Source: Undaria pinnatifida
Taxonomy: Eukaryota > Sar > Phaeophyceae > Laminariales > Alariaceae
Direction of reading: 5' to 3'
Length of the DNA stretch: 64,000 nucleotides
NCBI GenBank assembly: GCA_012845835.1
Contig: JABAKD010000017.1
Coordinates: 9,665,942-9,729,941, forward strand
Part shown: one piece after another, positions 1 to 10,167 of the stretch
How the letters are laid out: the number at the start of each line of letters is the position of its first letter
Position numbering within the stretch: the first letter of the stretch is position 1
Position numbers and translations under genes: made by a program
Notes under the pieces: model-generated
What the model saw: only the letters and a program-made list of their open reading frames with translations
Told to the model about the DNA's origin: nothing
Databases searched by the model: none

Positions 1-1509
1 TAACCGGACGGAGTGCTGTGATCGCAGAACGATTTAGAAGGAAACAAGTTATTGTCTTTCATTTTTTCACCATTTTGAGATCACTTGGACCAAAACACGC
101 GTCTCGTGACCCTCCGAAGGCCAGTTGGTGCTACCCCCATCGTGCGATCATTAATAGTCATGTAGTACCATGTGTCAATGTTCTGACTTTGCTGGGGTGG
201 TATCTGGCCTAAACCACGAAGCTGACCGCTGAATTTACACCGCGAACGTTTTACTATGCCATGTCACCAAATAATGACGAATTCCAGCAAATTCCAGGAC
301 TGTGTGCAGAACTAACGACACGCCACACGCAGTGACACACCACCAGCAGCTTCTCGAGGAGAAAACACACAACACAGCAACGAGGGCTGCTAGGCTAGAC
401 AACTACGCGCGATCGACGCCTCGCTCTATCATCAGTTGCCAACTTTGTGTTTGGTTTGTGGAACTACTGCTGGCGACGAGAGGGTCCCTAGAACCTACGA
501 GGTACATTTCCTGGGTCGAGTTGTTCCTAGAACCTAATCAGGATATATCTTCCTTGGGACAGGTTGTTGGTTGCTCACGATTTTTTGTGCTAAAAGCACG
601 TCCATTATAACATCAAGGTAAGGACGCAGACCGAACCCAACCTCTGAGCCTGACAGCAAACCAGACTAAAAAACGGCCAGATACGGTCAAGAAATGCGGC
701 TGCGCCGCTTTCGATTACTTTTCAACTGTTCTGATCTGCGGGCCACGATTACGGACGACGATTGCTTCCTCGCAGTAATAGCGAGAAAAATTTTCCTGGC
801 AATATTAAACCTTCCTGGAAAGCTCCCCTGCCTAGGTCGTTTCTAGGCATACTGGGCGACGACGGTTGTAATGGAATTGGCGTCGATTTTCCCCCGGGAA
901 TAAAAAAAAAAAACTGTGTGTAAACCAATGTCTCACTGTTAATGATAACGCCCAGACAGGTACACTCGTTTATGCAGGCCATGTATACGTCTACTGTGGA
1001 GACGCCCCGTACTATTAAGTAAATAACCACTGCAGCAGTAGTTAATTACTAAGCACGAAATGAAAACGGAAAACAAAAAAAAGGACAAACGAAGTACGGA
1101 CCCGACTCAAGAATCCGGCTTTCAAAGAGAGCACAACATTATCTCTTCTAGCTACTGAACAACAAAACATCGTACTAACTCCAACTATTTTGTAAAAAAA
1201 AAACACGGGAGCAGTTTTCAAGGGGCTACGTTCGCGGGTCGGGTTCGAATCCATATAATTTTACACAACCATCCCTTCCTTTATCGCGCCCTGTGCTGCA
1301 TTTCGCCAGACGCCCAATTTGCCGACTCTCCTATACCCGTTACTCGGATAATTTTTGCCGACCGTTCCTCAGAATGTTTTTGAGATAATTTCGCCGATCG
1401 TTCTTCAAATAGTTCTTCAGATTGGTGCTCAAAAACAATGCCCGATCTCCCCTCCTCCCCGTGCACTCATCTGACGGGAAATTGTTGTTTTTGGTGCTGC
1501 TGCTCCGGT
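1..1509. other. No gene recognised
   Basis: Both strands were read. Only short open frames without recognisable domains or convincing splice signals are present. The stretch lies downstream of the 3' end of the minus-strand coiled-coil gene. The only local structure is several A- or T-runs and a purine/pyrimidine-rich end near 1440-1700. Confidence 0.5.
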
Positions 1510-3768
1510 TTATCTACGATGCCAACACCACGCCTTCCCCCCGCCCCCTCCTGCTACAATGACCCCCCCCCCTCCCCCACCCCCTTTTCGCTCCAATTGG
1601 CCTCCACCCCGTGGGAGGGCGACATCCCTGCTACTTTCGAAACCCTCTGCTGTTTCTCCCTCTCCACCTTCTTTTGGGGGGGCAATATCCCTGCTATTTT
1701 CAAAACTCTCTGCATTTTCTCCCACGGTTGGTACGCTCCTCCCCCATCGCCACGGCCACAACATTCCGAGAAACAATCGCCCTTGGTTGGTGCCGGTGCC
1801 GCGAGGCACTTGAGCGGCGGTATCTGTATAACCATCACCGCCGCTGCTATCGGTTTCGTTAGATCTACCGGGGGGGATGGTGCGATGTAGCCCCGCTTTT
1901 CGCTCGGCTTCCTGGCGGGAAGCGATTGCTTCTAACTCTGCTAGACGATTGTTGATTGCCTGTCTCGAGAAGGGAAGGGGCGGGGAAGGAAACGTTGTAT
2001 CGGAAAAATGAACAAATTTCATGACACAGGAACATGACGCTCGTTATTGACGGTCACCGGATTGGTTAATTGGTTGATTGGAAGGCTGTATGATTAGTTG
2101 GTGGATTCGTTGGCTTGTTGATTTGGTTGATTGATTGCTTGAAGTGCTGCTAGCTCCGTCAGTTGACCGTTGATGGCCCGTCTCGAGAGGGGGAGGGGAT
2201 TGGGGAGATGCTGTGGCATTGACAGGTTGACAGGTTCGTTGATAGGTTGATTGCTTGGTAGGTTGGTCGGTTGGCGATTTTATAGGTTGGTTGGTTTGCT
2301 GTAGAAGAAGAGCAGGGAGGTAAAGAGGCGTTGTACAAATAATACTGGTTGGTTGGGAGTCGTTTTACGGTAGCCCCCCCAACTTTTCTTTCACGAAATC
2401 GCCTGTTTCAAAACCAACTCTCGGCCGTATCTCCTGAAATACGGTGTCCCGCGACACCCTCCCCGACGTCATCGATCGATAGGCCTTTGCGCTCAAGAAA
2501 ATATATGGATACTTTGTTTTCAATTGCATCCTTCCTTGTGTCGAGCAGCCATGAAACGTCCTTGAAAGAAAATCGCTGGTTTTGAGGGGAGCTATCGCAG
2601 AAGAAGTCTTGGATGGTTGGTCGATGAGTTGATTAGTTCGTTGATTGATCGCTCGGTTGGTTGATTGCTGGAAGTGATGGCGTGAAGCTCCGCGAGCCGA
2701 TGGTTGACGGCCTGGAGAGAGAGGAGGGGGGTGGGGGGGGCGGGTAAGGATACGTTGTAGCGAACAAAAAAACAAGTTCATAGCAACGTTCAACATTATC
2801 ATCACGACTCACAGTCACTGGACTGGTTGAAGAATTATTGGGTTGATTGGTTGATCGTTTGGTGGATTGAATGGTTGGTTGAGTGAATGAAGCGATGGCT
2901 TCTAGCTCCGCCAGCCGATGGTTGATAGTCTGTCACGAGAGCGGGGCGGACGCCCATTCGAAACTGAAACATACACCCCATACTAACCCCAAGTAAAACT
3001 CCCAAAACGTGGGGCATGTTCTAAACGGGGTGGTTAGTGGATTGAGTTCTTGATTGATTGGTTAACAGGTGTATTAAACGGGTTATAGCTTGACCACGAC
3101 CACTGCTATCGGTGTGTTTGGGTTTGCCGGGGGCATCGGTGCGTTTAAGTATCGCTTTTCGCTCGGCTTCCTGGAGGGAAACGATTGCCCCTAGCCTCGC
3201 CAGCCGATTTTTGATGCCCTGTTGAGAGAGAGGGGGGGGTGTTGTGGCGTTGTGGTGTTGGTTGGTTGGTTGATTGGTTGGTTGGTTGGTTGGGTGCATG
3301 GTGGCTTGACTGGTTGATTGGTGGGCTGTAATCATAACCTTAGGCCTACAGGAAAAAAAAAGGATCACGAACAAGAACAGGCGTACGGCATAACCTCCTC
3401 CCTCCCCACCTCATCTCTATAACTACGAGAGCACAAACTCCGCACGCGCGATCGATGTCTCATGTTGCAAAAATGAGTTTCCACGAAATTATGGAGCTCA
3501 CAGATGACTCGTACGTTTTGCTTTTTATGAAAACAGAAACAACAACACGGACAGACGGAAAGGTGACGCAACACCCCCGTAGCCACCTAAGCCTATAGGA
3601 GCATACCGATAATATGCAAAACTAACAAGCACAAGCATATGGCAACGGCGGCACAAACACTCACCTTAAACGCTGCCGCCAGCTGTTGTTGCTCCGATTT
3701 TTTCTTTGCCCTAGACACGGCCTCTTTCGCCTCTTTGTCGCGCGCGCTCGAAATATACTCCCAGACCA
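1510..3768 (-). CDS. Unidentified coiled-coil protein, 3' end of gene (two exons seen)
   Basis: Two minus-strand exons fit together in phase. Exon A (3768-3665) follows an acceptor ending GTGCAG and ends at the donor AAG/gtgagt. It encodes a charged helix containing VWEYISSARDKEAKEAVSRA and then a short Q/A stretch. Exon B (1959-1510) follows the acceptor CGAGACAG and begins AINNRLAELEAIASRQEAER, continuing the helix. It then runs into a low-complexity, glycine-rich tail up to a stop at 1510-1512. Heptad-like spacing of A/L/I suggests a coiled coil; no catalytic motif is visible and I do not recognise the family. Exons upstream of 3768 were not found: the region holds minisatellite and a retrotransposon, so the 5' end may be far away, lost, or disrupted. 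Both exons have several decayed copies in the adjoining intron. Confidence 0.5.
2040..3310. repeat. Exon-echo array of coiled-coil exon B with TTGG/TTGA minisatellite
   Basis: The intron between the two coiled-coil exons holds four degraded copies of the front of exon B, read on the minus strand at about 2190-2125, 2735-2655, 2945-2880 and 3225-3090. Each begins next to a CTCTC..CAG-type acceptor and encodes a variant of INxRLAELxAI. The copy near 3225-3090 is the longest and tracks exon B for about 130 bases. The spaces between copies are a degenerate minisatellite of GGTT and GATT units (2040-2345, 2610-2670, 2820-2890, 3020-3080, 3255-3330). Confidence 0.8.
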
Positions 3769-4834
3769 CTGCACAATTCGGTTTGAATTCGGTTTATAAT
3801 TGGGATTCGGTCTCAGTTTCAGTTTCAGCGTCACTTTCGTTTTCGATGTCACTTTTAGTTCTCGTTTCAGCGTTGGTGTCAGATTTGAGTTAATATTCGG
3901 TTTTCAGTTTCACTTCCAGCTCCGATACTGGATCTTGTTCGAGGCGATTGCCTTAGGCATGGCCTCCTTTCATTTATTTTCCCCGTGCGCTTGAAAAATA
4001 CTCCCAGACCGCTGGATACTTCGATTTAAATTCGGTTTCGAACTTTTTGCTTTACTCTGATTTTCAGTTTCGGTTTCAATTTCGGGTTCAGTTTTGATAT
4101 CGGACTACGGTTAGGATTCGGTTTCAGTTTCGATATCGAACTAAGGTTCAGAGACGGTTCCGGTTTCGGTTTCAGTATCAATTTCGACATCGGATCCGGT
4201 TCTGGGTTCGTCTATTCTTGGCCTTCGATACAGCCTCCTTCACCTTTTTCTCTCGTGCGCTTGAAAGATACTCCCAAACCGATGCATATTCTGTTTCGAT
4301 CCGCATTCGAATTCGCATTCGGTTGAAGCCTCAGCTTCAGCTTCAGTCTCGACTTCAATTTAGATACCAGATTTGCGGATTTCGGTTTAGATTTGGTTTC
4401 AGTTTCGACATCGGGGTTCGGTTTATATTCGGTGTCGGCTTCAGGCTCAATTTCGATCTCGAATTCGGTTCAATATTCGGTTTCAGATTCAGTTTCGGTT
4501 TCAAAATCGACATCGGATTCGGTTCCAGATTCGTGTTTTCGTTGCCCTGGATACGACCTCCTTCGCTTCCTTCTCTTGCGTGCTTGAAAGGAAATCCAAG
4601 ACACTGCACGGTCCGGTTTGGATTCGGGCTCGGGTCAGTTTCAAGTTCAGTTTCAGGTTCGGTTGCGGTTTTATTGTCGATATCGGATTTGACTCTACAT
4701 TCGGTTTTGGCTGCATCTTCAATTTCGGTAGTTTGATTCGGTTCCAGATTTGGGTCCAGATTCGGTAGTTCTATTCTGTTTTCAGAGTTGGTTACGGTTT
4801 TGGTTCGGTTCGGTTCCAGTTTCAGTTTCAGTGT
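3769..4834. repeat. TTTCRG hexamer minisatellite with three echoes of coiled-coil exon A
   Basis: The stretch is a long degenerate hexanucleotide array (consensus close to TTTCGG/TTTCAG). It is interrupted at about 3952-4013, 4219-4283 and 4537-4600 by copies of exon A, each read on the minus strand and each keeping the segment equivalent to S-S-A-R-E-K. This gives a higher-order unit of roughly 240-320 bases, exon copy plus hexamer spacer. The array resumes at 8448 on the far side of the retrotransposon, so the element inserted into it. Confidence 0.85.
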
Positions 4835-5089
4835 ATACTGACTCGCGCGACCGCGGGCCCGGTGGTATCAGCTCTGAGGACTTCCCCTCGTTGGCTCAGA
4901 GTGTGTCCACAATGCAATAGTTCGTTTGTCATCACACGGGGAAGTGCCATGCCTTCGGCCATGGACCTTCCCGTCCGTCTCTTAAGAGCTCACAAGAAAC
5001 GCCAACAGCGACAGTGGAATTCCCTGACATATGGTATCCAACAATTCTATGCACGGTAAGATGCCCAATGATACGACCACAGAGGTACA
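4835..5089 (-). repeat. Long terminal repeat (3' copy in element sense)
   Basis: This copy is directly repeated at 8185-8442. The shared core starts ACTCGCGCGACCGCGGGCCC and ends near ATACGACCACAG..GGTACA. It is the downstream LTR because the element's coding remnants read on the minus strand. Confidence 0.85.
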
Positions 5090-5582
5090 GCACCCTCCAA
5101 AAGCCCATCTCGGGCTACCAACCACAAGTTGGCTCAGACCGAGTAGATAAACATAGCTGTCCGTACGTTGGGCAATTATCAAGTCCAAGAAATCGTGGTC
5201 AGTTTCACCACGACCTAAGATCTACCACGTTTACTGGCCGTGAACAATGATTGTTCAGCAGCCGCGTCATCACCTATGCATCTTCAAGCAAACCGCGCAA
5301 ACACGCGTCACACCTCCAGTAGCGCAAGCAGCTTGCCGAAACCCAGACCACACACGGAATGTGTATTCCACTACAATAGTTCCGTAAAACGGCAGCATCA
5401 ACCTCTGGCATACTCCGTCCACACACAGCCTCGGCGATGAATCGTCAACTGTGGCTGCGTCAGATGTTATCAGCGCCCTGCGCAGAAACTCCACGTCAGA
5501 AAAAAGCTAGACATTCAAAATTCAGACAAAACCGAAATTTTGCTATTCACAATTCGGGACCCCCCCCCAAACCACAATATGG

Positions 5583-6047
5583 TCACAAACGCAACCCATA
5601 CCGCTGTACGAGCGCCCGCTTCTGCTCCGCCTTCAGCCGCAGCGCCTTGAGCTCTTTTCGCAGCACGGCCGGCGCGTCATGGAACACGCCCGACACCGGC
5701 TCCCAGGTGCTCTCCGCCTCCTCCAGCCCTTCCCAGGCCACCTCGACGCCGATTGCCGTCACCACCAAGTGCCAGTCGCGCCAAGACTGCCGCATTTCAT
5801 GGTAAGCGACTACGTTCTGGTGGAGGTTTCGCCCGCACCATCCTTGCATCTGGCTGAAGCCGCATCGCCATAGCCTCCACGCGTGCAGATGGTCGCCCGA
5901 ATACGCCGGATGGGATACGTCAAGAGGCGTGCGAAAAACGATATCGTGAAGCTTATTGGCACATTTCAGTGGGAAGCAAGGGTCAACAACGTTATCGGCC
6001 GCCGTCTCCAAATACGACCACACGATCCTGCATCTCCACCTCGGCAT
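5583..6047 (-). pseudogene. Retroelement chromodomain-like C-terminal remnant
   Basis: The minus-strand reading contains VEVAWEGLEEAESTWEPVSG, which fits the W-x-G ... S/N-T-W-E-P core of chromodomains found at the C-terminus of integrase in Ty3-like chromoviruses. A basic, leucine-rich tail follows. It lies directly next to the protease remnant with no room for a polymerase. It is a fossil within the LTR element. Confidence 0.65.
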
Positions 6048-6564
6048 CCTGGAATATCATGGGTCGTTGAGACGGCAGCATCAGTGTGACGTTATTGTCC
6101 GCATCACCTGGCGCATCGGCGCCCGGCCCGAACGCCGTGACAACCATCGCCGCCCGCAGCACAGCACCAGCGTTGGGCTCGCCCACAGCACGAGCTGTAA
6201 GCTCCACCCCAGCGCCATCTTGACGCGCGCGTGCCTTCAGTATAGATTCCTTGAGCTGCGCCATGACGTCTATGCCGAGTTTCTCTTGAAGCGTCTTCTG
6301 CCCGATGATGACCGCATCGCCTCCCCCAGGGAGCACGATAAACGGCATGGTAAACTGGACTGGTCCGCATGGTGTTTCGATCGTTAAGTGGAGCGGACAC
6401 GACTGCCTATTAATATCAAACTCCTGGCCGAACGACGTCACCACACGCGCATTACCAACAAACGCCCGCGTTAACGCAGTTTGCGCCATCCCCGGCTGTC
6501 CCCGCACGGCCTCTACCAGCTCCTCCGGCATTGCTGTAATGCCTGAACCAGAATACATGAGCAC
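5992..6564 (-). pseudogene. Retroelement aspartic protease-like remnant
   Basis: This minus-strand open stretch of about 190 residues has a retropepsin-like layout: a short S-G-S-G loop near its start, a beta-rich middle, and a later hydrophobic I-I-G-Q segment. It sits between the gag-like and chromodomain-like parts, as expected for a pol N-terminus. It is a fossil. Confidence 0.6.
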
Positions 6565-6640
6565 CTTGACCTCAGCAGCCGCGGAAGCGTAAGACGCCCC
6601 GCGAGATGCTGCGTCAGGGCCTCCAAATGCGGTCCGTTTT

Positions 6641-7846
6641 CTACCGAATCCACGCTCGTATTACCACATCCGCCAGGCTGCACGACCGAGACACGTGCGG
6701 AAGAAATGGTGCTGGAATTTCAAAGCCACTGCTTTGACTGTGACGCCGGTGCCGGCGGTTGCACCGGAACGGAGTGAAGAACTGGTGCTGCCTTCTGTGG
6801 CCCTGCGCTTTGGGAAACCTGGTGCTGCACCGTCTCGGTAAGCCCGTCATCCAAATGTGCCATCTTCTCCCGCGGCACGCGAATGTACACGTAGTCGTCG
6901 TCATTCTGCGTAGACGCTCCAGGCGCAGCAGGTTCGGTCTTCGTAACCACCGCTTTTGAGGCGGTCTTGTACCCACTAGCTCGAGTGGTGGCAGACGCAG
7001 GGGCCATCCCCGTTGTCTTGCTCCGGGTATGCAGGGCAGGACCTCGTGCGGAGTGCTGCTACTGTATGGGGGACTGGCCGTGGTTTTGGCCATCGACGCC
7101 TTTCCCCGCCTTACCCTACTGGCTTTGGGGGCAGTCCCGCTGTTTGTGATATTGCTTGCCACACAAAAACACTCGTTGTTGTCGTACCGACGGTTCCGCT
7201 CTGCTCTCACACCAGCAGCCTTGGCACTCTCGCGTGAGTCGTACCCGTCAGCAGCACTTCCCCGCGGCTTGGTCCCCGCAGCAGCCATCGACCTAGCGTC
7301 ACGCCGTTTCGCTGTTTGCCGACGTTCAGCATCGTTGGCCTCAACTACAGCTTGGTCCCGTTGCTGCTTGGCAATAATGTTGAACAATGCGTCAGGATCC
7401 ATGCTTTACGACATCGCATCGCATACTATTTTCCACCTTGCGGCGGAACTCGAATGGCTCGATTCCCGCCGCTATTGCCTCAACCAGCACCGGTCCATGC
7501 TTTAGCGTGTACTGCCGACCGTCGGGCTTCACCACCGTCGTGAACCCGCTGCCAGCAAGGTATTTCCGCAGGGCACGTTTTTTCATGAACACCCTACTAT
7601 CTACCGGCACGCTCGCATCCATCTTACCACACGGAATATCTGGCGGCAGAAATCCTCATCACTCGTCTGCTGTATATCAACGCCAGCAAACCTTTTGAGC
7701 TCATGCGTTAGCTCCTCGTCGGAGAGGTCGACCCAGGGCTTGCCATCGTGAAACTCAGAAGCCACCATCATTTGGGTCGCCGAATCTACCAGCTCTCGCC
7801 TCCTCGCGAGCACCCGGTTTCCTCCATCTTGGTTCGTGATATACAT
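6641..7846 (-). pseudogene. Retroelement gag-like remnant
   Basis: Several overlapping minus-strand readings between the upstream LTR and the protease remnant encode charged, arginine- and alanine-rich sequence without homology to the neighbouring host genes. Position and composition suggest gag. No zinc knuckle was identified. The region is broken. Confidence 0.5.
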
Positions 7847-8184
7847 TTGCTGCTCGTACTCCGAGTACGCAACAAGAAATTAGCGCATATTTCGACGGTA
7901 ATAACATCACCACCCAACCTAGGCGATCTATCTCCCCCGATCGTCACCTTGACTCCCGGCTTCAGCCGGCCGCCGGTTCGGCCTCCACCTCTCGGGTTGC
8001 CCCAACTTGCAGAGTGGACTTCGCCAGCGCCCTGCGCTCGCGCTTTTCCTGCTGGCGTACGGTGTTCCATTGCTTTCGGCTGGGGTCCCACACCAGCACG
8101 CAAAACAGTGCTTTTCCCGGCCTCCGAAAAGCAAATCAGTCACGTTTTGGGCAGTAAGCAAAACTTACCCAGTTCAATTCAATT

Positions 8185-8442
8185 GCACCGACTCGCGCGA
8201 CCGCGGGCCCGGTGGTATCAGCTCCGAGGACTCCCCCTCGTAGGCTCGGAGTGCGTTTGTCTACAACGCAATAGTTCGTTCGTTATCACACGGGGAACTG
8301 CCATGCCATCGGCCATAGACCTTCCCGTCCATATTTCAATAGCTCAAAAGAAACGCCAATAATGACAGTTGAACTCCCTGACAACATGTATCCAACAATT
8401 CTATGCACGGAAAATGCCCAATGATACGACCACAGCGGTACA
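8185..8442 (-). repeat. Long terminal repeat (5' copy in element sense)
   Basis: This is the partner of 4835-5089. AGTGT follows immediately at 8443 and also precedes the other LTR. Confidence 0.85.
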
Positions 8443-8447
8443 AGTGT

Positions 8448-8690
8448 CAGTTTCGGCTTCAGTTTCGGCATCGGATTCGGGTTCAGATTCGTTTTATAAG
8501 TTTCAATTGCGATATCGGATTCTGTTCAAGTTTCCGATTCAGACTACCAGTACCACCAACAGCACCAATACCAACACCAACACCAACAACCACAACACCA
8601 ACACCACCAACAACAACCACAACACCAACAGCGACAACAGGCACCGTCAAAAAGGCTGTACGGCCACAGTGAGGGCCCGCCCACAAGGAA
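8448..8690. repeat. Continuation of TTTCRG minisatellite, then ACC/AAC microsatellite
   Basis: 8448-8560 continues the hexamer array interrupted by the LTR element. 8550-8640 is a degenerate run of ACCAAC and ACAACC triplets. No gene was seen here. Confidence 0.8.
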
Positions 8691-8764
8691 CGTGTAATCT
8701 GAGTAAGGCTTCAAAAGGCTTCAAAACTGAATTTCTCACCAACTACGAGCAACCTCGAGCATGA

Positions 8765-8860
8765 CGCCTTCTACGATAGAGGTATACAGCACTTTTGTTT
8801 TTGGCTTAAACGTTTTCTGCATGACGGCGCTCTTAGCCCTTCTTGACCAAAAATGGTCGT
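8765..8860. repeat. Dispersed repeat, TACGATAGAGGT family
   Basis: The stretch from TACGATAGAGGT through the TTTTCTGCATG-like part to CTTGACCAAAA recurs in diverged form at about 42410-42480. Its opening also recurs at 42160-42190. The family is unidentified. Confidence 0.55.
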
Positions 8861-8984
8861 AATTCCATTCGGTTGTGGCAAAACGTTTCATTGTATACCT
8901 CGGCCATTGGGTTGTTTACCTCGGAGACTCTTCAATTTTCTCCGAATCAGTTTTTGGGTGAGGTACAGAGTAGAGGTGTTATCC

Positions 8985-9515
8985 TTTTACCAATTACCCG
9001 GTTTGCGAATACCCGTCACGGGTACGAGTAGCACTTCATACTCGCCGAGTATTTTGGCTCCCCCGTACCCGGGTACTTGTTAGATTACGTTCGAAATGCC
9101 GGGCATGGCAACTTATCATCCTGTAAAACACGTCCCCTGGGTACCACTGCGTACGATATTCTCCAGGAAACACTTTTGAAAATGAAAATGCTATCTCATG
9201 CCTCTCGCCTCACCCGCCTGTGCTTTGTACTCACAAACACATACTTCGATCATATCTACGATGCTTTTGCACTGCGTAGTCTGTTTTACTGGTGCACCCT
9301 TTACGTTACAAGTCTCCTAAAAGTTCATTCTTAGTAGCTAGTTCGAACCAAACTTTAAGGACCGAAGTTGATGAGAAATAGTGTCTTGGGTACCCGGATG
9401 TTATACGGGTACCCGGGTACCCGCCCAAAGTAGCCGTAAATACTCGCGAGTACCCGGGTATTTCCCCCCCGAAATTAGCGGGTACCCGTTTAAGACGGGA
9501 ACTGGTCGGGTAACA
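8985..9515. repeat. Cluster of GGGTACCCG palindromes
   Basis: Repeated, often overlapping palindromic blocks (CCCGGGTAC, GGGTACCCGG) occur at 8995-9075 and 9385-9515, partly inverted with respect to each other. The arrangement could be the ends of a foldback element about 500 bp long just downstream of the OPA3-like gene. No coding sequence was found. Confidence 0.5.
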
Positions 9516-9547
9516 TCTGTATTAATATATTAAAAGTATAGAGCTCC

Positions 9548-10112
9548 TCAAGCGAGGAGACCCAGCAAAACGTTTTCACCTCCACCGCATATTCCGTACT
9601 CGTCGGAATTAGTGTAGCGCTCGCCAGTGATCACGATTTCTGAATCCAATTTCTTTCCGTAGCGTCCCTCAAAACGCGAGCCTAATGTTCGTATTCCTAA
9701 TAGCATCTTATTCGTAGGCATATAGTGGACTCACTCAGCGAGATGCCGAGCGAGTAAACGAAGCCTTCCGCCAGAAGGTCTCCTCCTGCGCGCACTGCCT
9801 TGTCCTCCTCCAGAGGCTTGATCTGCAACGTCACACCAGACACGCGTTGTTAACGTCATGCAACGCACAATGCGTTGTTAAGGCCAAAAAGCCTCTGTTA
9901 GCCCTTGTACAGCCGCAAAAATATCCCACACGTGCGAGGTTTCATCTGTAAAGTTACGCCAGACACGCGTCATTCAAAGCAACACGCAATGTTAAGGCCA
10001 ATGAACCCTAACCCTAACCCTAACAACAACAACAACCACCACAATAACTACAACAACAACAACAGCAACAACAACAACAACAACGCCTACACCACCACCA
10101 CCACCACCAACC

Positions 10113-10167
<55 letters not shown>

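Larger units (their letters stand above)
4835..8442 (-). mobile_element. Old LTR retrotransposon, Ty3/gypsy-like, non-autonomous or decayed
   Basis: Two direct terminal repeats of about 255 bp (4835-5089 and 8185-8442) differ at roughly a tenth of positions by eye. They bound an internal region with minus-strand coding remnants in the order gag-like, aspartic protease-like, chromodomain-like. The pentamer AGTGT at 4830-4834 and at 8443-8447 is a likely target-site duplication. No reverse transcriptase, RNase H or integrase core was seen, so the copy is either an internally deleted derivative or a non-autonomous family member. It is broken and old. It lies inside the hexamer minisatellite, in the same orientation as the coiled-coil gene. 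Confidence 0.85.

Noticed and set aside
8700-8850. Minus-strand first exon reading M-Q-K-T-F-K-P-K-T-K with a donor
   Set aside because: The same sequence recurs in diverged form at 42410-42480, so it is a dispersed repeat and not an upstream exon of the coiled-coil gene.
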